A stretch of 11,576 nt of DNA from assembly GCA_021785315.1 (NCBI GenBank), contig JAJYFX010000022.1:1-11576 (forward strand), written 5' to 3'. Numbering within the stretch: position 1 is the first letter of the stretch; each line of letters begins with the position of its first letter. Source of the DNA: Actinomycetes bacterium. Its GTDB lineage: Bacteria; Actinomycetota; Acidimicrobiia; Acidimicrobiales; Acidimicrobiaceae. Below are positions 1 through 7,106 of the stretch, one piece after another. The position numbers and the translations under genes were made by a program. The notes under the pieces are model-generated. The model was not told the origin of the DNA, searched no databases, and was given only the letters and a program-made list of their open reading frames with translations.

Positions 1-96
1 TCCATACGCGAGACCGGCACCGACCTCCGCAAGACCTTTCCTCAAGTCAGGATTTGACGTAGCGGCCGCTGAAACGGCCAACAAAACATTAAACAC
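1..96 (-). CDS. atpE: ATP synthase Fo subunit c, N-terminal 32 codons (runs off the window)
   Basis: The minus-strand reading from a GTG at 96 gives 32 codons that stay open to the window edge. The product begins MFNVLLAVSAAATSNPDL and continues with a Gly/Ala-rich stretch ending GAGLAYG, as expected for the first transmembrane helix of the proteolipid that forms the proton-translocating c-ring. An AGGAGG Shine-Dalgarno at 104-109 lies 7 bases before the GTG, which fixes the start well. It follows atpB in the usual atp order, but after an unusually long 216-base spacer. The carboxylate-bearing second helix lies outside the window. Identification rests on position plus the composition of the N-terminus. 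Confidence 0.85.
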   Translation of the reverse strand, partial: MFNVLLAVSAAATSNPDLRKGLAEVGAGLAYG

Positions 97-103
97 CCGA
101 AAA

Positions 104-109
104 CCTCCT
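104..109 (-). promoter_or_regulatory. Strong Shine-Dalgarno of atpE
   Basis: AGGAGG on the minus strand, 7 bases from the GTG at 96. It is the best Shine-Dalgarno match in the atp part of the window, which fits the need to make many c subunits per complex. Confidence 0.8.
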
Positions 110-118
110 AATGGGCTG

Positions 119-242
119 GGTGGGCCCGCACCAATTAGCTAACAACAACTACTCATCGTGGCGTGGGGAGACTTTCCCCGGTAGAACTCTAATCCCTCGG
201 GATCTTCATTCAAAATGATTGGAGAGATTTAATCTCCACAAT
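119..242 (-). repeat. Inverted repeats in the atpB-atpE spacer
   Basis: The 216 bases between atpB and atpE hold no convincing gene but three possible stem-loops. One is an imperfect inverted repeat of about 25 bases at 218-242 (arms read GGAGATT and AATCTC on the minus strand). The second is GGGGA/TCCCC with a 5-base loop at 165-179. The third is GGTG/CACC around a GC core at 119-132, ending about 10 bases upstream of the atpE Shine-Dalgarno. None is followed by a clear U-run, so RNA processing, stability or translational control is more likely than termination. The function is inferred only. Confidence 0.45.
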
Positions 243-312
243 CAAACTCCTAGCTGACTTTGACCGATGACGGCTACTTCCTTTCTCTACGTCGAACCAC
301 TGCCAGTTATCC

Positions 313-1083
313 TTAGTGCTGGCTCTTCATTGCCTCGGCAATGTATAGAGCAGACAAAATTGTGAAAATAAAAGCCTGAAGAGCACTTACAAAGACCTCG
401 TAACCCGTCAGCGCGGTCAACATCGCAAACGGCAACGGCAGAATCACCAGCCCGATGCTCTTCACAAACATCGCTTCGGAAATCACTGCAAATGTCAATA
501 AGAGCAGGTGACCAGCCAGCAGGTTTCCAAAAAGTCGGACCGCCAGGGCAAAGGGCCGGACAATGAAGTTGGAGAGAATTTCAAGCGGAACAAGGATCAA
601 AAGCAAAGGCCCGGGAACTCCCGACGGGATCACGGCGTTTTTGAAATAATGTCTCACCCCTTGCGCCCGGATACCAACAGTGATAAATGTAACCCACACC
701 ATTAGCGCCAACGGAGCCGGGACTGACATTCGGGCCGTTGCTGGCATCTGAATAAACGGGATTACTTCAAATAGATTGGAAAATAGTATAAAGAAGAAAA
801 GTCCGGTAAGGTATGGCGCCCATGGTGCGCCTTCTGCGCCCATAACGTCGAACACTATCGAGTTGTTGATAAAGTCAACGACCGACTCAACAAAGTTCTG
901 GATTCCGCTTGGCACGAGCTGTCTTTGGCGCCCTGCGATATAGAAAAGCAGAAGCGTGAATCCAGCTGAAACCAAAGTGATAAGGCCAACCTTGTTCAAC
1001 GCAAAAGGCGTGCCGTTAAAGGCTATAGCCTTCCAGTTTAAAACATCGGAGATCGGAGGGAAGTTGATTTCAGCTAGCAGCAC
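313..1083 (-). CDS. atpB: ATP synthase Fo subunit a
   Basis: Membrane stator subunit that forms the proton half-channels against the c-ring. From the GTG at 1083 the protein is 256 aa, close to the usual length. It begins MLLAEINFPPISDVLNW, typical of actinobacterial subunit a. Five to six hydrophobic helices are visible. The conserved block RPFALAVRLFGNLLAGH (about residues 176-192) carries the essential stator arginine (R183), and a second conserved block with ALQAFIFTIL lies at about 234-243. An open frame continues upstream to 1185 but would overlap atpI by 86 bases and add 34 residues foreign to the family, so the GTG at 1083 is preferred. It starts 16 bases after the atpI stop, with GGAG 12 bases upstream, a rather long spacing. 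The upstream start is not excluded. Confidence 0.93.
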   Translation of the reverse strand: MLLAEINFPPISDVLNWKAIAFNGTPFALNKVGLITLVSAGFTLLLFYIAGRQRQLVPSGIQNFVESVVDFINNSIVFDVMGAEGAPWAPYLTGLFFFILFSNLFEVIPFIQMPATARMSVPAPLALMVWVTFITVGIRAQGVRHYFKNAVIPSGVPGPLLLILVPLEILSNFIVRPFALAVRLFGNLLAGHLLLLTFAVISEAMFVKSIGLVILPLPFAMLTALTGYEVFVSALQAFIFTILSALYIAEAMKSQH

Positions 1084-1099
1084 CTGACTATCTAACTCC

Positions 1100-1558
1100 T
1101 TACTTCTTCTGGCGAAGACCTGAAAAGGCCATTCGAGCTGAAATAGTACTTGCTTCAAAAACCACAAGACCCAAGTGCGTAACAATGAGGGTCAAGCCCA
1201 ACGCCCACAAGTTCATCCACGACGCAGTCGCGAATGGTATCACTGCCACACCTAAAAGCACTAGATCGAATATAAAGCCGCCAAGCGCCGCTGCCATCAG
1301 TGCGGACAAAGAAATCCGCCCCCCTATTTCCATCAGCTTTGCGGTGACAAGAAAATTAATCAACACCAAGACAATGGCGTAAGCCGAAGACTCAAGGCCT
1401 CTCGTCGACCAAATCAGAAAGGAGATCACAAGCAGAACCGGCGAAAGAAGAGCACCCCACTTCGCCATATGGAAAGCCATACGTTTTTCTACGAGTTCGT
1501 TTTCAAGTTCCAAGTTAAACTCCGCACCTACACCAGCAAGTGACGACATTGCGCCCAT
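1100..1558 (-). CDS. atpI: AtpI-like small Fo accessory membrane protein
   Basis: A hydrophobic protein of about 152 aa with four predicted membrane helices. In order these are around WGALLSPVLLVISFLIW, AIVLVLINFLVTAKLMEI, AALGGFIFDLVLLGVAVI and LGLTLIVTHLGLVVFEA. This layout and its place directly before atpB match the ATP synthase I family, thought to help assemble the c-ring or supply ions. Sequence is poorly conserved in this family, so context carries much of the call. The frame can be read from a TTG at 1594, which directly abuts the atpZ stop. The ATG at 1558 (weak GGGA 5 bases upstream) or the ATG at 1549 seems likelier, and the exact start is uncertain. It is evidently co-transcribed with atpZ and atpB. 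Confidence 0.75.
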   Translation of the reverse strand: MGAMSSLAGVGAEFNLELENELVEKRMAFHMAKWGALLSPVLLVISFLIWSTRGLESSAYAIVLVLINFLVTAKLMEIGGRISLSALMAAALGGFIFDLVLLGVAVIPFATASWMNLWALGLTLIVTHLGLVVFEASTISARMAFSGLRQKK

Positions 1559-1594
1559 TTCTATCCCAGCAGCCACACAGCTTAGCGACTGCAA

Positions 1595-2038
1595 TCATCT
1601 GTCGCCGTTATCAATTTCGGATCCATTGTCAAGCGTCAGATCCAAATCTGAAGGTACCTCAAGATCACCACCCAGTAGTTCCCCCATTTCCACTGGCTTA
1701 ATCTGCGACCGACGTACGACTCTACTAGATGACTCCTCATTTTGTAAAAACCTCAGAGAAGATTCAGGCGCAAAAGATTTGTACCACAGCTTAATGACCA
1801 TTCCTGCAATTCCAAAGAACAGGAACCCCAGCGTCAAAATCGGTGCAGTATCGAACTTGTAATCAAGAAACACTCCCAGCAAACAAAAAAGAATCGGCGT
1901 CAAAACCACTTCAAATGCCTTCACGAAACCGTCGTCCATGTGCGGTGAATTCGAAGAGATTTCCCCCGAATCACCCGCGTAGCTCTTCGGCTTGGTTCCT
2001 TTGATCATGAAATCAACTATGGCTTTGGTGCGACTCAT
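1595..2038 (-). CDS. atpZ: AtpZ/AtpI-family protein with an acidic C-terminal tail
   Basis: 147 aa with two closely spaced membrane helices (about residues 43-60 and 66-86). The signature-like segment FEVVLTPILFCLLGVFLDYKF is followed by GIAGMVIKLWY, matching the two-helix 'ATPase gene 1'/AtpZ family that precedes atp operons. Family members have been linked to c-ring assembly or divalent cation transport. The start is well supported: AAGGG at 2046-2050 lies 7 bases before the ATG, and the ATG overlaps the wecA stop as ATGA, implying translational coupling. After the second helix comes a hydrophilic tail of about 60 residues rich in Asp, Glu and Ser, longer than the compact family core needs. 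Function in this organism is inferred from family and context. Confidence 0.8.
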   Translation of the reverse strand: MSRTKAIVDFMIKGTKPKSYAGDSGEISSNSPHMDDGFVKAFEVVLTPILFCLLGVFLDYKFDTAPILTLGFLFFGIAGMVIKLWYKSFAPESSLRFLQNEESSSRVVRRSQIKPVEMGELLGGDLEVPSDLDLTLDNGSEIDNGDR

Positions 2039-3282
2039 TTCCGAACCCTTTTCCTGGCGAAATGACTTCCGTAAGAATCGAGCGTCTCATCTTCAGGGTC
2101 AAACCCATCATGCTTGTCTTTATCAGGCCATATAACTAGCTTTGCAAATTTCACCCACAAGGGCTCCCTCTCCCGCGCCCTTCTAGGCTTAGAGAAGGCC
2201 CTGTCCCTTATCGCCGGATGGAACATCGTGTAGAGCGAAACACCAAGGGCAGCAGCTATGAATGGCACTAGGGCATTTCCTGTCCTAGTAAAGGTTGGCG
2301 TGAGTACAAATCCGGAAAGCAACGCGGTCCATACCCAAAGGATCAGAACGGATCGCCGGTGGCCGTGTCCCATTTGAATCAAGCGGTGATGAAGATGCTG
2401 CTTGTCGGGGGTCGAAACTCCTGTCCTCTTCGCAGTCCTGCGAATGATCGCAAACACCATATCCACCATTGGCACCCCAAGAATAAAAAATGGGATAAAC
2501 AAAGGAGCGAAAAAGAAGAAGGTGTCTCCCGATACATCAGTGGTCCTGCCTCCCACCACCGAGGTCGAGACCGCCATCAGCAAACCAAGGAAAAGCGCGC
2601 CGGTGTCACCCATGAAAATCTTAGCCGGGTGGAAATTGTGAGGAAGAAAGCCGATGCAGACCCCGGCGGTTATCACGGCGATAAGAGGGCCGATGCTATT
2701 CGATGACAAGGCCCCGAGATCCACCAGCCTTTGCGAATAAATGAAGAAGCTCCCAGCTGCTATGGCAACAATTCCAGAAGCAAGCCCGTCAAGCCCGTCA
2801 ATCAGATTGATTGCATTTGCCATAGCCACTACCCAAACTGCAGTCAGCAGCGGAGTAATAGATGATGACAGGACGACAACCCCCGCAAAAGGAACCTTAA
2901 AATAAAACATCGTCACGCCGAAAAACGTCAGCACGCTGGCGGCAAGAATTTGACCCGCCACCTTTGCCGGCGCAGATACTTCGCGAAAGTCGTCAACCAG
3001 GCCTACGAGAAACATCACCGTTGCAGCCAACAGAACTCCCAAAAGTTCGGAGCTCCCCCTAAAAAGCCGATTGAACTGCGGAAGCAGGTAAGCGACACCA
3101 AGTGCGGCCAAAAATCCCACATACATTGAAATGCCGCCAATCGTTGCGGTTGGACGTTGGTGTATCCGCCGCTCGTCCGGCTCGACCACCGCTTTCACGC
3201 GAAAAGCGAGATATCGGTTGAAAAAAGTGGCCACATAGCAGAACACCGCCGAGACAACCAGCAAAGTCAGGTAGCCAAACAC
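2035..3282 (-). CDS. wecA: WecA/MraY-superfamily polyprenyl-phosphate GlcNAc-1-phosphate transferase
   Basis: 415-aa polytopic membrane enzyme that transfers a sugar-1-phosphate from a UDP-sugar to a polyprenyl phosphate, the first step of many envelope glycans. In actinobacteria the relative next to atp genes starts mycolyl-arabinogalactan linkage or related cell-wall polymers. Visible superfamily motifs are GLVDDFRE (DD at 97-98), NAINLIDGLDGLASG (156-170), NFHPAKIFMGDTGALFLG with the catalytic-region Asp at 226, and the HLHHRL motif (about 296-301) that marks the WecA branch rather than MraY. About ten hydrophobic helices precede a basic, hydrophilic C-terminal tail from about residue 350. 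The start is a GTG 17 bases after the glyA stop with only a weak Shine-Dalgarno. The UDP-sugar substrate is inferred. Confidence 0.92.
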   Translation of the reverse strand: MFGYLTLLVVSAVFCYVATFFNRYLAFRVKAVVEPDERRIHQRPTATIGGISMYVGFLAALGVAYLLPQFNRLFRGSSELLGVLLAATVMFLVGLVDDFREVSAPAKVAGQILAASVLTFFGVTMFYFKVPFAGVVVLSSSITPLLTAVWVVAMANAINLIDGLDGLASGIVAIAAGSFFIYSQRLVDLGALSSNSIGPLIAVITAGVCIGFLPHNFHPAKIFMGDTGALFLGLLMAVSTSVVGGRTTDVSGDTFFFFAPLFIPFFILGVPMVDMVFAIIRRTAKRTGVSTPDKQHLHHRLIQMGHGHRRSVLILWVWTALLSGFVLTPTFTRTGNALVPFIAAALGVSLYTMFHPAIRDRAFSKPRRAREREPLWVKFAKLVIWPDKDKHDGFDPEDETLDSYGSHFARKRVRK

Positions 3283-3299
3283 CTAACCATCACCAGCAA

Positions 3300-4601
3300 T
3301 CACTGCATAAAAGGCGGAGGGAACTTCGAGCAAAGCAGTGTCACCTCTTCCGCCGCCTGCGAGACTGCCGCCTCATCGGTTCGATTCCTCAGCACTCGGC
3401 CGATCAGTTCGGCGATATAGGCCATCTCAGGCTCTCCCATCCCCGCGGTAGTCTCCGCCGGCGTCCCAAAGCGCAACCCACTGGTGATGAACGGGGATCG
3501 GGGATCGTAGGGGATCTGATTGCGGTTGCAGGTTATGCCAGATCGATCCAATACCTCCTGCGCTTCTTTACCAGTCAGCTCGGGATCAAAATCCCTCAAG
3601 TCGGCCACAATCATGTGAGAATCAGTACCATTGGAAACCAGGCGAAAGCCTTGATTTTCCAGAGCTCCCGCCAGCACCTTTGCATTGGCCACTACCGCCT
3701 GCTGGTATCGTACAAACTCTTCGGAGCTTGCCTCTTTGAATGCAACAGCCTTCGCCGCAATGATGTGCTCGAGAGGACCTCCCTGCAGTCCCGGAAAGAC
3801 CGCCTTGTCGATAGCTGGCGCTAGAGCCTCGGTGCACAAGATGGCCCCGCCTCTCGGCCCGCGCATAGTCTTGTGCGTTGTGAAAGTGACAACGTCAGCA
3901 CCTAAGTTCTTCCCAGTTCTTGATGAGCCGACCGGAGACGGGTAGACGCCAGCTGCGATCAAACCCGCGACATGTGCCGCATCAAACATGAGGTAGGCGC
4001 CTACTTCGTCTGCGATCCTTCGCAAAGGTTCTATCTCAATGACTCGCGTGTAAGCGGTTGCCCCGACAACGATCAACTTCGGTCGCTCGCTTCTAGCGAG
4101 GCGATAAAGGTCATCGAGATCGATCCGTTCACCCTCAGGTCCTGCCGGGGTGACTCCGTAAGAAACAAAGTTGTAGAGCTGCCCTGAAAAGTTGACCGGG
4201 GAGCCATGAGTCAGGTGCCCACCCTGATCAAGGCGCATTGCTAAAACCGTATCTCCAGGGCTCAGAAGGGCCAGGTAAACAGCAGCATTTGCATTAGCTC
4301 CAGCATGAGGTTGGACATTTGCATGATCTGCCCCGAAAAGAGTTGCAAGCCGGGTCCGGGCAAGCTCTTCAACGCGATCTATGAACTGGTTGCCGCCGTA
4401 GTAGCGCTTTTTGGGATAACCCTCTGCGTACTTGTTGGTGAGAACCGAACCCGCGGCTTCCAAAACAGCCTTCGAAGTGAAGTTCTCAGAAGCAATCAGC
4501 TGCAACGTGGAACTTTGTCTCCATACTTCTAGATCGAGAATCGCTCCCAACTCGGGATCCTGCACCGAAGTAAGTGGATAAAAGCGACTGTAGTCGGACA
4601 T
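3300..4601 (-). CDS. glyA: Serine hydroxymethyltransferase
   Basis: PLP enzyme that interconverts serine plus tetrahydrofolate with glycine plus 5,10-methylene-tetrahydrofolate in the cytosol. At 433 aa it is slightly longer than the usual 410-420. Diagnostic segments are LIASENF (35-41), [13 protein letters not shown] (58-70), the [14 protein letters not shown] block (127-140), FDAAHVAGL with the cofactor-contacting D207, and [14 protein letters not shown] with the Schiff-base lysine at K244. Between PSPV and ADVV (about residues 225-234) there is a 10-residue segment, [10 protein letters not shown], where relatives such as E. coli GlyA have about two residues. It sits just before the active-site lysine. 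AGGAAGG at 4611-4617 lies 9 bases from the ATG. The next gene, wecA, starts 17 bases downstream. Confidence 0.97.
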   Translation of the reverse strand: MSDYSRFYPLTSVQDPELGAILDLEVWRQSSTLQLIASENFTSKAVLEAAGSVLTNKYAEGYPKKRYYGGNQFIDRVEELARTRLATLFGADHANVQPHAGANANAAVYLALLSPGDTVLAMRLDQGGHLTHGSPVNFSGQLYNFVSYGVTPAGPEGERIDLDDLYRLARSERPKLIVVGATAYTRVIEIEPLRRIADEVGAYLMFDAAHVAGLIAAGVYPSPVGSSRTGKNLGADVVTFTTHKTMRGPRGGAILCTEALAPAIDKAVFPGLQGGPLEHIIAAKAVAFKEASSEEFVRYQQAVVANAKVLAGALENQGFRLVSNGTDSHMIVADLRDFDPELTGKEAQEVLDRSGITCNRNQIPYDPRSPFITSGLRFGTPAETTAGMGEPEMAYIAELIGRVLRNRTDEAAVSQAAEEVTLLCSKFPPPFMQ

Positions 4602-4610
4602 AAATCGAGG

Positions 4611-4631
4611 CCTTCCTGTGGTGACGCCACA
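4611..4631 (-). promoter_or_regulatory. glyA Shine-Dalgarno with a small adjoining hairpin
   Basis: AGGAAGG at 4611-4617 is a good ribosome site 9 bases from the glyA ATG. Directly upstream, TGTGG and CCACA (4617-4621 and 4627-4631) can form a 5-bp stem with a 5-base loop that touches the first base of the site. The stem is short and its significance is unknown. Confidence 0.4.
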
Positions 4632-4680
4632 ACATCTTAACTCTTCGCTTATAGCAAAGCCTCATTGAATTCTACTACGC

Positions 4681-5403
4681 TTAGTTGCCCGAACCGAAGG
4701 CCTTGGCGACTGCTGATTCAGAAACCGCTCCTGGGCGTATGACTCGGTAGCTCGCGCTCGAGACTTCGACTACCGTCGAGGCGGCTTCATACCTTGCGCG
4801 TTCGTCGACAACGACTGATAGCCCATTTCTCACGGATCTACCGCCAAATGCCTCCAGGACTTCCCGCCCGCTTTCCAATACAGGTTTGGAGTGCTCATTG
4901 GCACTCGTAGCTACAATCGGTCCTGCCCTTTTGGCAATCTCGCGCAGCCGGGAGTCCGCAGGAAGGCGTAGGCCGACGGTTCCTCCGGAAAAATAGCGGT
5001 CGCATATCCGTCCTGGTATCAATGGCAGGACTATAGTCAACGGACCAGGCCACAACGAATCAATCAGTTTTGAAACACTTTGACGGTTAAGCATTTCCGA
5101 CGGCACCAGGGAGGTCAGCTGAGTTCGCGCCCCGATGATCACCGGCATTGCAACAGAGGCATCACGGCCCTTGATAGAAGCGATGGAATCGAGTGCATCG
5201 CAGTCCGCGGCGCTGCCGATCAGCCCAAATACCGTATCCGTGGCCAGAGCTGCGACTCTACCAAGGACGATCTCATCGACAATCAGATCGATCAAAGCGT
5301 CCGATGAAATCAATTTCGGGTCAACCAATTTTGGGTTCACAAACAAAAAAGCATAAAGCGACAAAAAACGGCCGCATCCAGTGGTCAAAAGGAGCGATGC
5401 CAT
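4681..5403 (-). CDS. tsaC: L-threonylcarbamoyladenylate synthase (TsaC/YrdC/Sua5 family)
   Basis: Makes threonylcarbamoyl-AMP from threonine, bicarbonate and ATP, the first step of t6A37 tRNA modification. 240 aa from the ATG at 5403. YrdC-domain features are ATDTVFGLIG (54-63), the KxR motif in SIKGR (K78, R80), LWPGPLTIVL (118-126), GTVGLRLP (141-148), TSANEHSKP (S167, N169) and RPGAVSES near the end. It is the short single-domain form, lacking the second Sua5 domain. The first 21 residues are hydrophobic and unlike a cytosolic enzyme. A GTG at 5340 would give 219 aa starting just before the domain, nearer the family length. Neither start has a clear Shine-Dalgarno. The residue after KxR is Asp rather than the common Pro. 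It starts 25 bases after the fabF stop, implying co-transcription. Confidence 0.9.
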   Translation of the reverse strand: MASLLLTTGCGRFLSLYAFLFVNPKLVDPKLISSDALIDLIVDEIVLGRVAALATDTVFGLIGSAADCDALDSIASIKGRDASVAMPVIIGARTQLTSLVPSEMLNRQSVSKLIDSLWPGPLTIVLPLIPGRICDRYFSGGTVGLRLPADSRLREIAKRAGPIVATSANEHSKPVLESGREVLEAFGGRSVRNGLSVVVDERARYEAASTVVEVSSASYRVIRPGAVSESAVAKAFGSGN

Positions 5404-5428
5404 TACGTCTTGTTGAATCCCGTCCTAA

Positions 5429-6679
5429 CTATGCCTCCGAAAATACGACTACGCAATTTTGGCCGCCAAACCCAAAGGCGTTCGCGACAGCCGTGCGGAC
5501 CCGAAGAGGCCGTGCCTTGTGTGGGACATAATCGAGATCACATTCAGGATCCGGATAATCGAGATTGATAGTCGGAGGCACGATACGGTCGCGGATGGAA
5601 AGAGCACACACCATGGTTGCCAAAGAACCTGCCGCACCGATCATGTGGCCCACCATCGACTTGGGGCTCGATATTGCAACCTTGTCAGCCGCCTCGCCGA
5701 ACACACTGCGTATAGCGGCAGTTTCCACCCGGTCGTTCGCCTTGGTCGAGGTGCCGTGAGCACATATGTAGTCCACTTCCTCGGGTAGAACTCCCGACCT
5801 TTGCAAGGCCATGGAGATTGAAGCTCGGGCCATTTGTCCATCAGGATTTGGAGCGCTCACGTGGTATGCATCGGCAGTCAAGGCACCCCCGACAACAGCT
5901 GCATAGGGAACCTTGCCCCGTAGGCCAGCATGAGCTGCGGACTCAAGAACAGCAACGACGGCACCTTCGCTGAACACGAATCCGTCACGCTTGGAATCGA
6001 ACGGCCGACTGGCTTCAGCCGGGTTGTCGTTGTTATTGGACAACACTCCCATCACGTTCAGGCCGGCAAACATTACAGGGGTAATTCCGGCGTCGGTGCC
6101 TCCGCAGACCACCACGTCAGCTTCACCAGCAAGGATCAGCCGCCTTGCCTCCAATATGGCGTACAGACCACTTGCGCATGCCAACGCGCTTGCGGTGACC
6201 GGACCGTGAAGGCCAAGATCGATCGACACCTCGCAGGCGGGCATATTGGTGAGCGAAGACGAAACGAAATGCGGATGGATGTGGCCCATATTTGGATCCA
6301 GCAGGCGGCGAGTGGATTCTTCAATCGTATCAAATCCAGCGACGGCGCAGTTGATCACTACGCCTATGCGCGTGGGATCCTCAGTCTCGAGATTCAGACC
6401 GGCATCAGCGACTGCTTCGCGGGCTGCTGATATCGCAAGTTGGGTAAAGCGTGCTGAACGCCGCAACCGTTTGGTTGCGAGAAGCGACGCGGGATCGAAT
6501 CCTTTGACTTCGCCGGCAATCTGCGTGGGCAATCCATCGGCTTCGAATGCGGTTATTCGGGCAATACCAGACTGTCCGGCCAACAGGTTCCGCCATGTGG
6601 TCTCCCGGTCGTTTCCCACGGGGGTGATCGCACCAAGTCCGGTAATTACTACTTCCTGCCCGGTGAAACTTCCCGTCAT
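5429..6679 (-). CDS. fabF: Beta-ketoacyl-ACP synthase II
   Basis: Condensing enzyme of type II fatty-acid synthesis, elongating acyl-ACP with malonyl-ACP. From the ATG at 6679 it is 416 aa, the standard length, starting MTGSFTGQEVVITGLGAITP. The Cys-His-His triad is visible: C168 in SALACASG, H308 in CAHGTSTKANDRVET and H345 in KSMVGHMIGAAG, with K340. The C-terminal GFGGQNC block (403-409) is intact. The usual G-S-G-I-G-G loop near residue 110 reads INCAVAGFDTIEES, so this is a divergent member. The open frame runs upstream to a TTG at 6718, but the extra 13 residues are not family-like. The ATG at 6679 overlaps the stop of a 16-codon leader ORF as ATGA. No acpP or fabH lies beside it. Confidence 0.94.
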   Translation of the reverse strand: MTGSFTGQEVVITGLGAITPVGNDRETTWRNLLAGQSGIARITAFEADGLPTQIAGEVKGFDPASLLATKRLRRSARFTQLAISAAREAVADAGLNLETEDPTRIGVVINCAVAGFDTIEESTRRLLDPNMGHIHPHFVSSSLTNMPACEVSIDLGLHGPVTASALACASGLYAILEARRLILAGEADVVVCGGTDAGITPVMFAGLNVMGVLSNNNDNPAEASRPFDSKRDGFVFSEGAVVAVLESAAHAGLRGKVPYAAVVGGALTADAYHVSAPNPDGQMARASISMALQRSGVLPEEVDYICAHGTSTKANDRVETAAIRSVFGEAADKVAISSPKSMVGHMIGAAGSLATMVCALSIRDRIVPPTINLDYPDPECDLDYVPHKARPLRVRTAVANAFGFGGQNCVVVFSEA

Positions 6680-6726
6680 ATCGCGAACCATCCCATTTTT
6701 CCAGCAGAACTTTTCCAACTAAGCAT
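6676..6726 (-). CDS. Possible 16-codon leader ORF translationally coupled to fabF
   Basis: On the minus strand an ATG at 6726 has AAGGAAA (6735-6741) placed 8 bases upstream, a better ribosome site than any found for fabF itself. It encodes MLSWKSSAGKMGWFAI and stops at TGA 6676-6678. That stop shares ATGA with the fabF ATG at 6679. The arrangement would let ribosomes terminating on the leader restart on fabF. The peptide has no recognised motif and no run of one regulatory amino acid, so simple coupling is a better guess than amino-acid attenuation. Translation is inferred from start, ribosome-site and overlap geometry alone. Confidence 0.45.
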   Translation of the reverse strand: MLSWKSSAGKMGWFAI

Positions 6727-6739
6727 TTTGCAGGTTTCC

Positions 6740-7106
6740 TTAAAATAATTCAAATAATTTGTAACGTCCCAAATAGGCACCGAACGCCTGCGATATCGGC
6801 TTACCGGTTCGGCAAATCCCTAATTTTTGGCATATGGATGACCTGGATGCGACGTAATGAATCGCCGATTGCCCGATGAAATCAGATAGCACTTTGAAAC
6901 CGGCCAGATCCAACTGTAAATAGTGCGCCACAGCCCTGGCTCGGGCTCTCATCCACCAAATGCACCGCAGGCGCTATTAACTTCTTGCCAGTAATGCGGG
7001 CCGTTAAAGGATCCATCAGCCTGGCCGTCATCGTCCCCAGCGATCCTTCATGAACTGGCCTCAAAGTTGCGCGCCGTAGTATCGCAAAGGTCCCCAACAA
7101 CGGCAT
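6740..7106 (-). pseudogene. Decayed C-terminal fragment of a short-chain dehydrogenase (17-beta-HSD4-like)
   Basis: Two overlapping minus-strand frames join into one SDR-like tail. The first (7106 to 6882) contains MTARLMDPLTARITG, then LIAPAVHLVDESP and GALFTVGSGRF. These resemble the 'T-R-M-T ... P-E-Y-V-A-P-A-V ... L-x-S-E-E-S-P ... G-x-x-x-x-V-G-G-G-R-F' pattern of SDR enzymes of the peroxisomal multifunctional type. At about 6896 one extra base shifts the frame. The second frame then carries on with KVLSDFIGQSAIHYV and SICQKLGICRTGKPISQAFG, like the 'ICD...KPxSIxE' tail of that family, to a stop at 6740. The NAD-binding Rossmann half and catalytic Tyr-Lys are absent, and upstream DNA leads into the ogt promoter region. 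Recognition is by eye, so the family is likely and the subfamily tentative. Confidence 0.55.

Noticed and set aside
1084..1185. Upstream extension of atpB to 1185
   Set aside because: It would overlap atpI by 86 bases and add residues unlike subunit a. The GTG at 1083 gives the normal N-terminus.
2359..2706. 115-codon plus-strand ORF opposite the wecA-like gene
   Set aside because: It is antisense to the conserved GDTG and HLHHRL regions; the Lys/Arg/His-rich sequence looks like a shadow.
5930..6430. 166-codon plus-strand ORF opposite fabF
   Set aside because: It lies wholly antisense to well-supported fabF codons, has no recognisable domain and its composition follows the complementary gene.
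6740..6952. LuxR-type helix-turn-helix reading of the 70-codon ORF (SSICQKLGI resembles a LuxR recognition helix end)
   Set aside because: The helix-turn-helix core is too short and lacks the EIA...VS..TV pattern. Joining it with the neighbouring frame fits an SDR C-terminus much better.
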